From Microdochium bolleyi (Eukaryota > Ascomycota > Sordariomycetes > Xylariales > Microdochiaceae): a stretch of DNA of 64,000 nucleotides. The DNA lies in NCBI GenBank assembly GCA_001566295.1, contig KQ964247.1, positions 3,100,001 through 3,164,000 on the forward strand, written 5' to 3'. Shown in pieces: positions 1 to 11,757 of the stretch (its first letter is position 1; each line of letters starts with the position of its first letter). The notes under the pieces were generated by a model, which saw only the letters and a list, made by a program, of their open reading frames with translations, made no database searches and was not told the DNA's origin. The translations under genes and the position numbers were made by a program.

Positions 1-2117
1 TGCAAATCAGCAATGAACCCGCGCCGCCGGGTTCATCGTCAGTGTGAACGATACCTAAAGAGTACTACCAACCTCAAGGCACGGAGGCTACTGCGCAGGG
101 CATTCAATCAGTCATCCAATCGACCTTGACACGACGCGACGCGACCCTTCGCAACCTCGCCATCTGCAGCATCCACGACTCTCCCAGGGTTGGAAGAAGC
201 TGTCAACGACAACCGGACCCATGCCCCTCCGCACCTCCAAGCTCAATGTGACCCTCTGAGACGAATCAGTTGTCGGGTTTCGTCGCCTGGCCAAGGTTGG
301 AATGGTAATGGCGACGTCGGACAGTCCAGCCCCGTCTTGCTCAGCATCTGTCAGCGCCAGCGTGATCATCTGCTTGAACAGATCATTCCACGATGCTTCT
401 AGAAAGCCAGGGCCCCTGCTCTTGTCCTTTATGCGTCGTACCCCCACCCCGCCGTTACGGATTCGCGGGTGGCCGGCGCCCTCAACCCTCGAGATTGCAC
501 CGCGCACTTCTCGTCATGCCACACGTCCCAGCCATAACGGACAGCCTGCTTGTCGCCGGGAGAGACATGTCCAGATCTGCTGTCTCCAGCCGCAAATCGA
601 CACAAGATAGATCTGTCGTGATGGCACCATGAGCAGCGCGTTCTCCGGCGTCACGCCACTGGCCATCCCATTTCCCATCATCCTGGTCACCGTCATGCTC
701 TCTGTTAGACCTCCGCTCGTCTACGCCGACCAACGACTGCGTGGGCGTTCACGTGCTGCCCAAATCTCCGCCCGTCATGCAGGTACAGCCCGTGTGGGGA
801 GGGCAGGGCCGTCCTGGGTGAATACCCTCAGCAAGCAACGTGCAATCAGCAAGTATGCAAGCAAACAGAGAGCACAGTCACGAATGGGCGCGTCCCTCTG
901 GGCACTCGGCAATCTGGTCTTGTGCTAGCCGCCGTTGTACACCTCGTGGGCTCGCCGGCTCCGCCCTGCCTGATTCGCCAGCTGTAGGCCACCCCTGCTC
1001 GCCACTTGCTCGCCATGGTCCTGCACACCATGGTCCTGCCCACCATGACGGAGTACGCAGTAAATGTTGTAGCTGTCTTCGCCGCCGAGGCCGGTTCGGT
1101 GATGCAGGCAGAGATTTCTGGTCGGAGCATCACCCTCCAGCCGGATGCCGAGCACATCCATCATCCCCACCATCGCGCATCGTCGACACCTCTGCACACC
1201 CACTCACTGGTTGTCAAACCGGGGGCCGGCATGCGCCATCAGCCAGTGTGGGCCATCTGTATCATTGGGTTGTTATGCTCGACGGAGCTCTCTCGTCATC
1301 GTGGCCGCAGACTGGCTGTTGCTCGTAGCTGGTGCTTTGGGATTCGTCGCGAGCCGCCGCGTGCCCCTGGTCTCGTGCCGCCGGGGTCGACGGGTATGGA
1401 ATGGACGGACGGGTGTGCGAAAGCCTGCGTGCATGGTCTACATCTCCCGTGGGTGCCGTGTCTGGGACTCGGGGAGTGCAGGCCGATCCTCTGGCCGGCC
1501 CCTGTGCCTGTGTTGCATCATATCCCATGGCAGGGGACCCTTCTCGTCTCAATCCTGCCCAGCCAGCCCAGCGCAAACCCAGGAGGGAGATCCGCCCGAT
1601 CATGCTGGCCCACCCATGTCGGCCGGCCTAGGGGCGCTCCTCTCCACATCCAGCGCAGGAACCTTACCGGTGCGCCGGCCTGGCATTGCGATGACCCGAC
1701 CAGGGGGTCCTCCCAAGGCCTTCACGCTCCCAGAGGCAAAATGTGGGTGGCCGTTGTGCCATCCCGGTCCTGGTCCTGCGCTTGGAGCTCGTCGCCATCT
1801 TCAGATGATATAATGCTGCTCCGGTCCACCCTGGCCGGTTCGCTCAACCGTGCATCTTGGTTGTTGATCTTCTGCCAGTCGTTGAATCTATATAATCGAA
1901 CCAGCTGCATATCCTTCAGGCACAGCACTTTCCGAGCCATCCCAGGCACCAGAACCAAGTCAACCACTAAACCCCCATCGCGTCTCGCAACAATATCGGC
2001 CCTGTTTGGTAGGAAGCGTCCCTCGAGTAGGTAGCCGGGAGAACACATCCGACCTCGCACACGACCATCGCCACCAAAGCCAGTATAAGTCACCAAGACC
2101 GGGTATCGCGACTCCAG
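1..2117. other. Stretch with no supported gene
   Basis: I see no conserved protein in either strand here. The open frames are short, mostly lack an ATG start and have low-complexity translations without recognisable motifs. The right part probably holds the promoter and leader of the Myb-like gene. An ACGGAGTA octamer, part of a motif that recurs in this window, lies near 1049. Confidence 0.5.
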
Positions 2118-3486
2118 ATGGTACAAGTATTGCCATTACAATCATTCAGCCACATCACTTTCATGGTCGTCCGGGAATCACATCGGATCACGTCGCTGTC
2201 AGTACAGTGAGCAGTCGCGAAGCGAGCGGAAACGAACCCCTACCAACACAATCGACTGGCGGGCCTGAGATAGAACGCCCCAGTCATATTCCCATTCGCC
2301 ACGCAGGGGAGCCGTTCAGGCTTCCACTCGTCCCAACCATCTCAACACAGGTCGTGGCGACCGTCCGGAGCGGCTCGCTCTGGCGGGATCCATATGCGGG
2401 AGACACGCTGGCGGGCAACTACCGAGTCGCGTCGGACTACGATGTCTACAATACCCAGTCCTCCCACGGTGTTGACCAGACTCATCAGTCGTCCCATAGC
2501 TATGAGCCGCATCACCACCACCAAGGCCCTTCCGCCCTACAGGATGCAAGACAGGCAAGCCTCCACGATCCTCAGCAGCACTCTCCCCAGCACGAGATGG
2601 GACAGCATCACCCGCTCCTCATGGAGCATCCTCATATAAGTAGTCATCATGCTCCCAGGCACATGGCGCATCCCGGACACTACGCCCCTCAGAGCCACTC
2701 TCCTCACGCCATTGTCGGCCCTCTGTATCACGGGTTGGCGACAACGCAGGCTCATGTCGCTGGCACGAAACGACCTCGGTCTGACGACCTCGACCTTGGC
2801 GTGCCCGGCCTCCCTGACCTCGACCACGGGGATATCGAATCAATACACAATGCCTCTCTAGGTCAGGCCTATACGACCCAGCCAGCAAGTAGTCGGCCTG
2901 TCCATCACCACCACCGACTTCCCGACCAGCCGCCAGCCAAGATGATGCGACACGATGATGGTGGCATGGGCTCTGGGGCTGTGGGTGGCGCGGGCGGAGG
3001 AGGTGCCCCGAGCGTGGTGGGACAGGCAGGAATGCCAGAACCAGCACCACGACCTCGCGGTCCCAAGCTCAAGTTCACCCCAGAGGACGATCAGCTGCTC
3101 ATCGATCTAAAGGAGAACAAAAACTTGACCTGGAAGCAGATTGCAGACTTCTTTCCAGGCAGGTCTTCAGGCACTTTGCAGGTCCGCTACTGCACCAAGC
3201 TCAAGGCGAAGGCAACGCAGTGGAACGATGAAATGGTAAGCGCACGAATTGATTCTGTAGCATGAGAATGGTGCAATCCTGTGGCAGCCCAGACCGCTTA
3301 CACTTTCTTTTTGACATCTAGGATCAAAAATTGCGCAACGCCATCCGCGACTGGGAGAACGAGAAGTGGCGTTTCGTATCCAACAAGGTCGGCCCAGGCT
3401 TCACGCCGCATGCTTGCCAACAACGGTCTCGAATATTATCTGGCGAGATCGTTGAGGAAATATTAGAGGAAGAAGAGCAGCAATAA
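2118..3486 (+). CDS. Myb/SANT-like DNA-binding protein, spliced
   Basis: Probable nuclear DNA-binding protein. The well-supported part is an exon ending at 3235, an intron 3236-3321 (GTAAGC...CTAG), and a last exon 3322-3486 ending in TAA. The first Myb-like helix set (KFTPEDDQLLIDLKE, then TWKQIADFFPGR) lies just before the intron. The second (LRNAIRDWENEKWRFVSNKV) lies just after it, so splicing joins a two-repeat domain at the C terminus; the protein ends in a Glu-rich tail. The N-terminal half is rich in His, Gln, Ser and Pro, as in transcription factors. The start is uncertain: the long frame reaching back to 2006 has no ATG until 2597. One phase-correct solution is a first exon 2118-2206 (ATG at 2118) with intron 2207-2319 (GTGAGC...TTCAG), and I used it for the start. 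If it is wrong, initiation may be at 2597 or in an unseen upstream exon. Confidence 0.75.
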
Positions 3487-6400
3487 CATCTCGATTGTGT
3501 CACGGTTCTTCCAACCTAGTAACATGGCATGGACCGAAGGCACCGCGGTCCTCGATTTTGCCAGTCATTCTCGCTCCCTCGGCTTCCAGCCTCAGAAATA
3601 GCTACGCCCACATACTCGCACACCACCGGAGAGGTCCGATGGCGTGTGCTAGCATTGGCACCACAGCAGCCACTGCTCAAAACATCCACTCCCACACCTT
3701 TGTAGTGGTCAGCCCAAATTTTCTTTTCGTCAAGCATCAGCGTCACTCATACCCTCCTGCCTTTCCCAGCACTTATACTACACCTGCATCAATCTTCAAC
3801 ATAGATTATGTCTGCATGAACCCTTTCAGACAATACCTTAATAAAGCCCATTTCGTGGCATTGCTCTTGCTTTTAATCCCGATATTCTGCTTCTCTATTT
3901 TGTCTCCTGTCACATCACTTTCCTTTTCAACCCTTACCTCGCACTCGCGGAAGCCTTCCCGGCGGCCGACAAGGTAGCGTTTCGAGCATAGATGGGCATG
4001 AGGTAATGCGGAGCGGGAGTCGGTGGAGTCATTGTCATTACTTGCCTATCATCCGCTTTATTCGGCTGGAGGCTTCGTTCTTCTTTGTTGACTTCACGGC
4101 TGCAATTCGGGGGAGGGACCATTCTATCTAGAGTCGATATTCGTCACCGAAGGACAAAAAGTAGCATACATATATATCAGGCTTGTATTAGTAGTAATAC
4201 TTCGGTAATGTCAGGCATCTACCCTTACTTTTCCCATTCTGAACCATCAAGATCATCTCACTGTGTGTGTGTGTGTGGGTGTGTGTGTGCCTGTCCGCGC
4301 GCGTATGTGATAGAGTCCTCGCAAGCTCAAGAGGAGTCATGGCTTCATGAGCACTGGGTAAGAGTTGGTCGGGCAGCTGCCAATCCGCTTGCCCCCGCCA
4401 GCAAGTCTTGTCGAGATTAAAAATCCTCCCTCTCCCGGTGGCCGCTGCAAGCCCGGAACGGAGCGAGCCAGACTGGCATATGGGCCTTTACCGCGTTCTG
4501 CGCCTCAGGTACTTTCGTACGGCAAGACTCCACCGCTGAACGCACACAATCGTCACCGTGCAAAAGAGCTAGCCCTATAGCACGGGTATCATATAATGTC
4601 AGCGGAGGGGCCACCACCCCCCCCTTCGTGTTTGTCTGTCCCTGTCGCCAGCATTTGTTTCGTGGCTGGGATGTCAGGATCCCAACTGCAGTCTTTCACT
4701 GGTCAACAATGGCAAATTGCAAGGACAGAACGAGATGATCCCATCACCAGGTCATCGAGGATGTTTCCTTTCAGATCAGGACTCTTAGTTGACCCTCAGC
4801 CAGTTCTACTAGAAACTCAACCTGATGAGCAGGCGCTTGGTCAGGAGCAGCCGGGGCTGAGGATGGCACATCATGACCACTGCTTACAAATGTGGGTGGC
4901 CGCCACGATGTGGGTGTCTGCATCGCGGACGCGAGGGAAAAGGGCCGGAGGCTTGGGATGAAGCAGTCTCGTTGGGTAGAGCACATGTGGTGACAGACTC
5001 GCTTGCTGCGGGCTTCATCACAATCACTGAATTCACCCACACATTGGTGGCCACGTTGGTACCACACCCATGGCTGCAAGCTCAACTGTACGTTGTGAAT
5101 GGACTGCTGACAGCACGGAGACGTACGCTTGCTCTTGCAATACATGTCGGCGAGGGGCGGTGAGAATATGTGCATGAGGCTCATCCGCGAAGTATGGTGA
5201 CAGCCCATCCTCGCTCGACCCCTCTCGCACTTTTCGAGATCTGCCGGCACTGCTTCCCGACGTTGTCTCCAACAGACGCCTCGTGCTTGTGGAGGCTCAG
5301 CCAGCCAAACACTTGATCCGAAAATCTACGCGAGCCCACCCAGAGTGTGATCAGCCCGCCCAACCGAGACACCCTCCCGCTCGCCCGCAGATGGCGGGCG
5401 CGTCTGGATTTTGCACTCACAGATGGTGAGGGAACGTGGCCAGTCGCCTGCGCATACCATCCGCGCACGAGACTTATCGTTGGCCGAACCAGCATAATCC
5501 TCCGCGCTCAACAGCTGTGAGTTCCCCACGGGGGCGAAATGGCTCGAGGCGGTCTTCTCTTCCACGTAATCCGAGTCGGCTAAGGGTTTATGAGCCTTGC
5601 TCCGTGCCAACCAGTGACTTGCAAGTTGCAGGGCACCGAGGCTCGCCGAAGTAAGCCTTGCCGACCACTAGTCTAGCCAGGCCCTTTGTTCTCGATCGGG
5701 GGTGGCTGGGATCATATTGGTCGGCTCCCTGATACGTGTATCCTCTCTTGCTGACTAGGACCTGCCTGCCCATCATGCCTTGACGTACGCAGAGCATGGA
5801 TTGGACATGCTTTGCAGACAGCGGGCACTATTCCCTTTCCCGGGACGACAGGACAGCTCAGTCTGGAACTTAACCTGAGCTTGACGCTTCCCCTTGCCCA
5901 TCCGCACTTGCACGAGTCAAGCGGACTATCGCGGGGCCACCAGTATGGCAGGACCATGCTGAAAATGCTGTGCAGAGTTCTCCGAGATCCCCGACAGGGC
6001 CCGACCACTGGTTTCGCACAGTGTGTAGTCTTCGCGCACATCGCTGACACAGAGGTCGCAAGCATCGCCGGCGGCTGTGGCAGACTTGGCAAGTCGAGAC
6101 GGCCTGGCCATCATGTGCCCGCGGTCGTGCCAGTGAGTGCTAGCACAAGACACACAAGGGCAACTTGGCCTTCCTTCGAGACCGGGCGCAGGCGCCAAGG
6201 ATGCCCGAAGCGGCGACCTGATGGCAAGCTCCTTGTTTACAGTTGCACTTGCCGGATGTTTCTTGCCTCTTTGGCGCGTTTCGAGCGCCTCGTCGCGTTC
6301 GGCCGGGGTGGTGTTTCCGTCATGCCTGTCTCTTATTAGCATGCACTTATAGGCTCAAGATCGCACGGAGCCGCGCACAAAAGGACTTAATTGGTGTTAT

Positions 6401-7493
6401 AAGCAGACCCATAGCAGCGCCTACAGACTCTTATCAGATTGAGGTATGAGCTGGCGTGGTATCCGCCACCAAAAACCAGGTGCTGAAGACAGTCGTGCGG
6501 TTACAGTCGTGCGGTCCGTAAGCGGGTGGTGCATGTTGAATCTGCAAGCCGTCGCTTTCACCATGCCGGCTCGCAGTACCGTACCCTGTTTGTTTCTGGT
6601 CTCCACGCACATATGCACAACCCTGCCCGGCTCCGGCTGGGGTTTCCAGGAAACATACTTGCATGTGGCGGGTCGATCTGTGAATCGCCGTCCAGGGTTG
6701 ATGTATGGCGAAGTCACAACACGAGATGATCTGCCTGATGCTGGTGCTGCAACGGAGGTGTTCGCTCGCATGACACGGCTCCGGCCTCTACGCCTGGCGG
6801 CGTGATGCCAGTTCTCCGACTCGACACTGCGCACTCGTCGGCGGCGGATGCGACAACAGCTGCGAGGATCCCAGGATGGGCTCTGGTCCCCCTGTCAGGG
6901 CACGCGCAGGTCGATCGCCCCGCGCGGCCAATGGTGGTGCCCATCAGCGCCGACAGGGGATATGGTTGCATCACCTGTGGCCCAGCTTCGGATTCCCTAG
7001 GCCCAATGTAACGGCATGACTTGGTCAACTCCCGACTGCCACCGCACCACTCCGTAGCAGACGAGGCAGACGAGGCATCAGGGGACCAAATTCTCGGAAC
7101 CCCCCTGGCAAACACGCCATCCAGGCACGCCACAGGGAGATTCTGGCCCCGCGGCGCAAGACTGGAACGTACTCCGTACTTGATCAGTGTCCACGATACT
7201 CTGGTGAACTGACTGCCTCTCCAACGGTTACCCGCGACGCGCCTCGCAAACTCGAGGCGGCCAGAAAGAGTCTGACGTGCTCCATCGCACATGGCAGCCT
7301 ATGTTTGCAGCAAGGTGTCGCGCGGCTGCTTCGGACCATTCTTGGCACAAAAGTTCTTTGCGGCAGACGAAGACATCGAGCGGCGCTGATCGCAGGCCAT
7401 GCATGTACCAGGTCTCGGAACCGCTTCCCGTTATCACATGCCTGGTGTTGCGCGATGCGGTGCCAGACGAGCTTTAAGCAATCTTCTGTGTTT
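3487..7493. other. 4 kb without a supported gene
   Basis: No open frame here has a recognisable domain, a proper start and coding-like composition together. The stretch lies between the 3' ends of the Myb-like gene (+) and the ketopantoate reductase-like gene (-). It holds a GT microsatellite at 4262-4289 and one exact TACTCCGTA at 7170-7178. Confidence 0.5.
4262..4289. repeat. GT dinucleotide microsatellite
   Basis: A run of TG repeats with one interruption (GGG), directly followed by a short CG-alternating stretch. It lies in a non-coding region. Such tracts are length-variable; no function is implied. Confidence 0.95.
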
Positions 7494-8864
7494 CTAGCTT
7501 GGCCGGAGAGGAACAAGGTGATCACAAAGCTCCGCCCTGCTCATCTGTTTGCCCTTCACGACTAATCGGATCACCTCCTCATGCATCGGCAGTGCCAGCT
7601 TGGAGCACGGGAGAGCTTTCGCTGTGTCGATCAGCCATCCATTCAGATCGTGGATTTCTGTCGACTTGTTGGCTTGGACATCCTGCAACATGGAGCTGGT
7701 ATTCTCGGCCACCTTCTCCCCGACTCGGTAGACCATGGCACTCAGCGTCGTCAAAGAAAACCGATCGAGAAGTGCTGTCCGGCTGTGCATTCCCGAGCCG
7801 GCTCCGAGCTGCGACGTGCCAATTGTAGACTCACTACTCGAATCGTTGATAAGAGCTTGGAAGACCTGCACCGCCTCAACAAGAAGCAGCTCGACGAGCT
7901 GAGGCAGGTTATCGCCCCGGTTCACGAAGATCTCGCCGTTTTTGCAGCGCAAGAGTGCAGTGAGCGGGTTGATGATGACGTTGACAGCTAACTTTTCGAG
8001 CTGAGCGATCCACAAGTCCCGTTCGCTCAGATGGACTGCTTCGAGTCCGGGAGCAGCACACAGCTGGTCTGACAGAAATTTGCTGCTGCTAGTCCTGATC
8101 CTCGAACTTGCGACAGTTCCAACCATGACCCCAGCAGGGGAAGCATGAAGACTTGTAAAAGGGCCCAGTGAAGTCACTCCGTGTGTCGTCACACATGCGA
8201 GCCAGGACGGCGAGGATCCCAGGGGAAAACAGTCTTTGACAAACGCGTCGCCAAGTGGCGGCCATAGCTTGCACATGCCGTTCTGTGCAAAAGCTACCGT
8301 GGACGACTGGTCAAGATACGGCAATAGCCGGGCGACTTGAGGCAGAGCCTCCGAGGCCTTTGTTGCGATAATGAGGTTTCCGATACAGCCGCCCGAGACT
8401 GGCTCACGCACAGGGCCACGCTCTGGTTTGTGGTCTGTCCACCACTCTATGTCGAAGTCTGTGATCCTCTCGTGTACTCCATCGCGGACAATTTCAATGC
8501 CTGGCCGAGATGCCCAATGCTGCAACAGCTCCCGCCGATGGACCACCAGCGTGATGGGGACCCTGGCCGCAGATCTAGCAAGGCACAGAGCATACAGGCG
8601 GCCAATGTTACCAACACCGAGAACGTGGATGCGCAGGTCTTGGCGATCGTGGCTCTCGATAGTCTCTGGGTCGCTTGCTGATCGTGCGCCATCTCGCTTG
8701 TCGTCACCGATGTTGGCCAGAGACCAAGCATACAATCGAGACTCTGTGGTTTGGCTGCTAAAGTCCTGCAAGGCCATCCTTGCCGGCAGGAATGGCTTTG
8801 AAACGGGGCGATGAAGTCCAAAGTATGAGTGCTGCGCAAGTCCTCGTGTCCGAAACAGAAGCAT
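7494..8864 (-). CDS. 2-dehydropantoate 2-reductase (ketopantoate reductase) family protein
   Basis: Member of the ApbA/PanE family, which reduces 2-dehydropantoate to pantoate with NADPH in pantothenate (vitamin B5) synthesis. The single-exon frame gives 456 aa from the ATG at 8864; the frame is open further upstream but without an ATG. The N terminus (MLLFRTRGLAQ...) is basic and aromatic and could be a mitochondrial presequence. A Rossmann nucleotide-binding motif (HVLGVGNIGRLYA) follows about 80 residues in. The C-terminal domain has the family lysine/asparagine signature (EKLAVNVIINPLTALL) and the Ser-Thr-Glu...Asn-Gly signature (NKSTEIHDLNG) that supply catalytic Lys and Glu in characterised enzymes. 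It is longer than bacterial PanE (about 300 aa), as is common for fungal members with extended N termini and inserts. Some fungal relatives may not make pantoate, so the substrate is inferred. A second family member ends at the right edge of the window. Confidence 0.88.
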   Translation of the reverse strand: MLLFRTRGLAQHSYFGLHRPVSKPFLPARMALQDFSSQTTESRLYAWSLANIGDDKRDGARSASDPETIESHDRQDLRIHVLGVGNIGRLYALCLARSAARVPITLVVHRRELLQHWASRPGIEIVRDGVHERITDFDIEWWTDHKPERGPVREPVSGGCIGNLIIATKASEALPQVARLLPYLDQSSTVAFAQNGMCKLWPPLGDAFVKDCFPLGSSPSWLACVTTHGVTSLGPFTSLHASPAGVMVGTVASSRIRTSSSKFLSDQLCAAPGLEAVHLSERDLWIAQLEKLAVNVIINPLTALLRCKNGEIFVNRGDNLPQLVELLLVEAVQVFQALINDSSSESTIGTSQLGAGSGMHSRTALLDRFSLTTLSAMVYRVGEKVAENTSSMLQDVQANKSTEIHDLNGWLIDTAKALPCSKLALPMHEEVIRLVVKGKQMSRAELCDHLVPLRPS

Positions 8865-9274
8865 AGCTGTGGGTTGTAGTTGCCGTGAACTCGAGACTGC
8901 TGCACAGGAATGCACACATGGTTGGGGTAAATGGGCGCGAGTCGGTGCACACAAGCCACGAAAGCACGGCGCAACTATTGAAGAGGGTGGCTTTTACCGA
9001 AATCGATTAATCAAGCGTGTCAATGTTGTACATTGCAGTCCGCGACATCTTGACCGACAAAATAAATCAAAGTCATCTGCACAGCGCGCCACGCTGTGGC
9101 GTTGTGGCTGGCGTCACATGCTCCATCCCAAGACCTACAGGTGCATACAAGCGCCTGAACGTCTCTTCAACCGACATGAAGCCACGGTGTACTACACCAA
9201 GCCGATCACGTCGATATCGTACAAGTAGACACCTCTTGACTCGTACCCTTACCATGACGCGTCCTCCAAGCTCC
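8865..9274. other. Intergenic, nothing recognised
   Basis: Upstream of the ketopantoate reductase-like gene and downstream of the next minus-strand gene. It should contain the promoter of the former and the 3' end of the latter. I see no strong element. Confidence 0.5.
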
Positions 9275-10885
9275 TTAGGATTGAGTTATTATATCCGGAG
9301 GTCCCACCTCGACGCTTTCCCCCAACACATCCACAAGAGGCACGGCTTCATTGGCACCAAGTCTTGGCCCGATCGTGTTATGTCCAACTCGACCGCTAGA
9401 GGCTTGGATTGCCGAGGGGAGCGCATAACCTGATCCATCGTTATGGATCTGTGGTTCCAAATAGCGTGTGCTTCCGTGGCTTGAGTGGAAGTCAAAAGAA
9501 CTGTTATGGCTTGATACGTCCATTTCGCCGGCTATGCCAATTGTTCTTCCAGTGCCCAGCGTGAATGCTTCCGGAATTCCAGGACGTAAGGACGGCTCAA
9601 GGCGGTGGTGGAGATCAGTCAGCGCAGCTTTCTGGTACGCAGCAGGAGTCGACATGTTTGGCAGCAGTCGAGCGCCGGCGGTGGCTTCATGTTGGGTGAA
9701 GAGAGCTGGTGGGAGTATTGCATTCGAGTCCGGCAACGACTCAAGCGATTCATTCTCCGAGTCCCCATCAATATCGCCGATAGGCCTAACTCCGGGCTGT
9801 GCAGCCGCATTTTAGAAGCAGAGACATGGGAGAGGATGGAAGCGTGGCAGACATACCCAAGGCACAGCGCGGAAGCCGATGTTTCGGACAATGTTGGCAG
9901 AAACCACTGGTCTTGTGCCTTGCAGGTGGAACCCGAAACCAACCGCTGCGGTCGGAGGAATATCGTCGTGAAGGATGCCGTCAATGCTCAGGGTTGCACG
10001 CGTGGCACATGTTGGCCGGCATCGATGACAGAACCTCATCTGGCATTCGTTGACTTCGTCTGGCACCCACGGCTTGCTAGAGGCCGTGGGATCGAAGCCA
10101 GGTGGCTTCGGAATCCACGAGGCCGGCTCGTGATGGTACTTTGCCGGCCTGTTGCGTATTTCGTATTGCTCGGACAGCAAGTCAAGCAGCTGTTGAGAAT
10201 AAGCCTTGCTGCAACCAGTTTGAATCGGCCTCTGGCGGGAAACACGTGGGAGCACTCACATCTTGTCGCTGCCTTAAAAGTCTTGTAAGTTGGTCCGTCG
10301 TGTAAGTGTGAAGCTGCTCTGTCGATATCTCCTGCAAGAAGCTCAAGGGATCGAAGCGGCTTGCTGGGCTTCGGGGTCTGATCTTCATGTTGCTGCCGAG
10401 TTGTAACCCCATAAGATCGAAGTTGACCTATCCGGACAAACAGAGGTACCCTCGTCAGTAATTCTGCAGACAATAATACCCTGCCCTCCGCCATGAGCAA
10501 CAATAAATACCATGTGGCCAGCTGCGAGAGCGTGCTCGATGAGCAGGTCTCGGTCTTGTGTGCATCGATAGAGCCAGCCCTACTGGCCCGGCCGACCACA
10601 GTTGGAGCAAACAAGCGTGTCATCGTACAGGCGCGTCATTGTGAGATGAGTGCAGGTCGCGCGCAAAGAGCGCTGCCCAGTGGCCGTTTTTGATACCTTT
10701 GGGCGTGTCATTGTCGTTGTTGGCGGTCGAGGCAGAGGCCGTGCTTTGGTCGAGCCAGTGTTCTGCTGGGCGGAAGAAGTCATTTCGGCGAGGCGTTGCC
10801 TCAGCCATGTGAACTGCTGATCAGATGGAAGAGAATTGTTGAGAAGTCCAGCGTGTGGAGTGGGCTGATCGTTACTGGGCAACAT
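9275..10885 (-). CDS. Fungal-specific cysteine-motif protein, interrupted by an in-frame TAG (possible pseudogene)
   Basis: Conserved fungal protein of unknown function. Four exons on the minus strand join in phase: 10885-10511, 10427-10260, 10189-9857 and 9796-9275. Introns are 83, 70 and 60 bp with GTATTT, GTGAGT and GTATGT donors and AG acceptors. The reading frame is 465 codons plus the final stop position. Exon 1 contains a CxxC motif (CSNC) followed by GWLYRCTQDRD; exon 2 has SFLQEISTEQL and a Leu/Arg-rich helix; exon 3 has CHRC and then DDIPPTAAVGFGF and NIGFRAVP. This order is what I recall of a widespread Pezizomycotina family without a known activity; the cysteines suggest metal binding (inference). 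Codon 102, at 10580-10582, is TAG, exactly between GRPGQ and GWLYRC, where relatives carry an ordinary residue. Frame, spacing and all splice sites are otherwise intact. It may be a recent pseudogene, a sequencing error or a readthrough site. The start at 10885 is the most upstream in-frame ATG; an upstream exon is possible. Confidence 0.8.
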
Positions 10886-11757
10886 GGCTGCTGTTGCTGG
10901 GCCGCACAAACCGCCACAAGACGAAATGTACCAGCGGCCCTCACATGAGGGGAAATTTCAGCACTACGCTTGGATATCCCTGTGTCTTCAATGGCAAAGT
11001 GTGCAGATGGTGACAAAGTCAAGTGATCCTGTCCGGGATGTTCGAGGAAGGCAACTGGCACAAACTGGATGGAATTGACCAGACCAGGGAAGACGATCAT
11101 GCGCTAGCGTCCGGAGCCAGGCCAGCAGGCAGTCATGGAAACCATGTTTGTTGCCTGTGTCATCGGAGCAATGTTGTCACGGCTATATATGCGTGCCTGA
11201 CCTTGAACCAACATGAGCAGCTCATGAGCTTGAGGTGAACCGCACAAGTGGATCTTGTACCGTATCCCTGGGTTCGAAAGAATGAAGACCCTGACATTCC
11301 AATGTTCATGGGTTGTCTCAACCCCACACCTTCCCCAGGTCGATGTAATTTACCCTAAGGGATACATATATATATATAGTCAGGAGCATACCACTCCACA
11401 TTCCTGACATCTACGACCCTTGTAAACTCGGAAAGTATTTGCCAAGTGAAGTCCCTACAGGCGGAGATCAAGGTTCCAGTTTTGGCCGATAGCACACGGT
11501 AGTATGTAACAGGAATCCACACTCGCTTTATCTACACAATAACGGAAATGATATATAACACGGGGTACAGGCACGCAGGCCGTGGCTGGTGATACAGTGA
11601 CAGACGAAATCCAAACATCGTTCATCATTTTGCTCTCCGAAGATGTACATCTTGCCACCCACTGAACCTTGTTAATATCCAAAGACAAGAAAAGACACAT
11701 TGCCACCTCAAAGGACTACATTAGCACCCCCCACACAGCCACGATACTTCTTCTGCC
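10886..11757. other. Intergenic, promoter region of the TAG-containing gene
   Basis: Lies between two minus-strand genes. A TATATATATATA tract sits near 11367-11378 and an ACCCTAA near 11351. Neither can be tied to a transcript from sequence alone. No gene seen. Confidence 0.5.

Noticed and set aside
112..507. 131-codon minus-strand frame at the left edge
   Set aside because: No recognisable motif and no supporting splice or start context; overlapping plus-strand frames are equally good.
11345..11360. ACCCTAAGGG as a second telobox
   Set aside because: Only the ACCCTAA core is present, and it is not near a ribosomal protein gene start.
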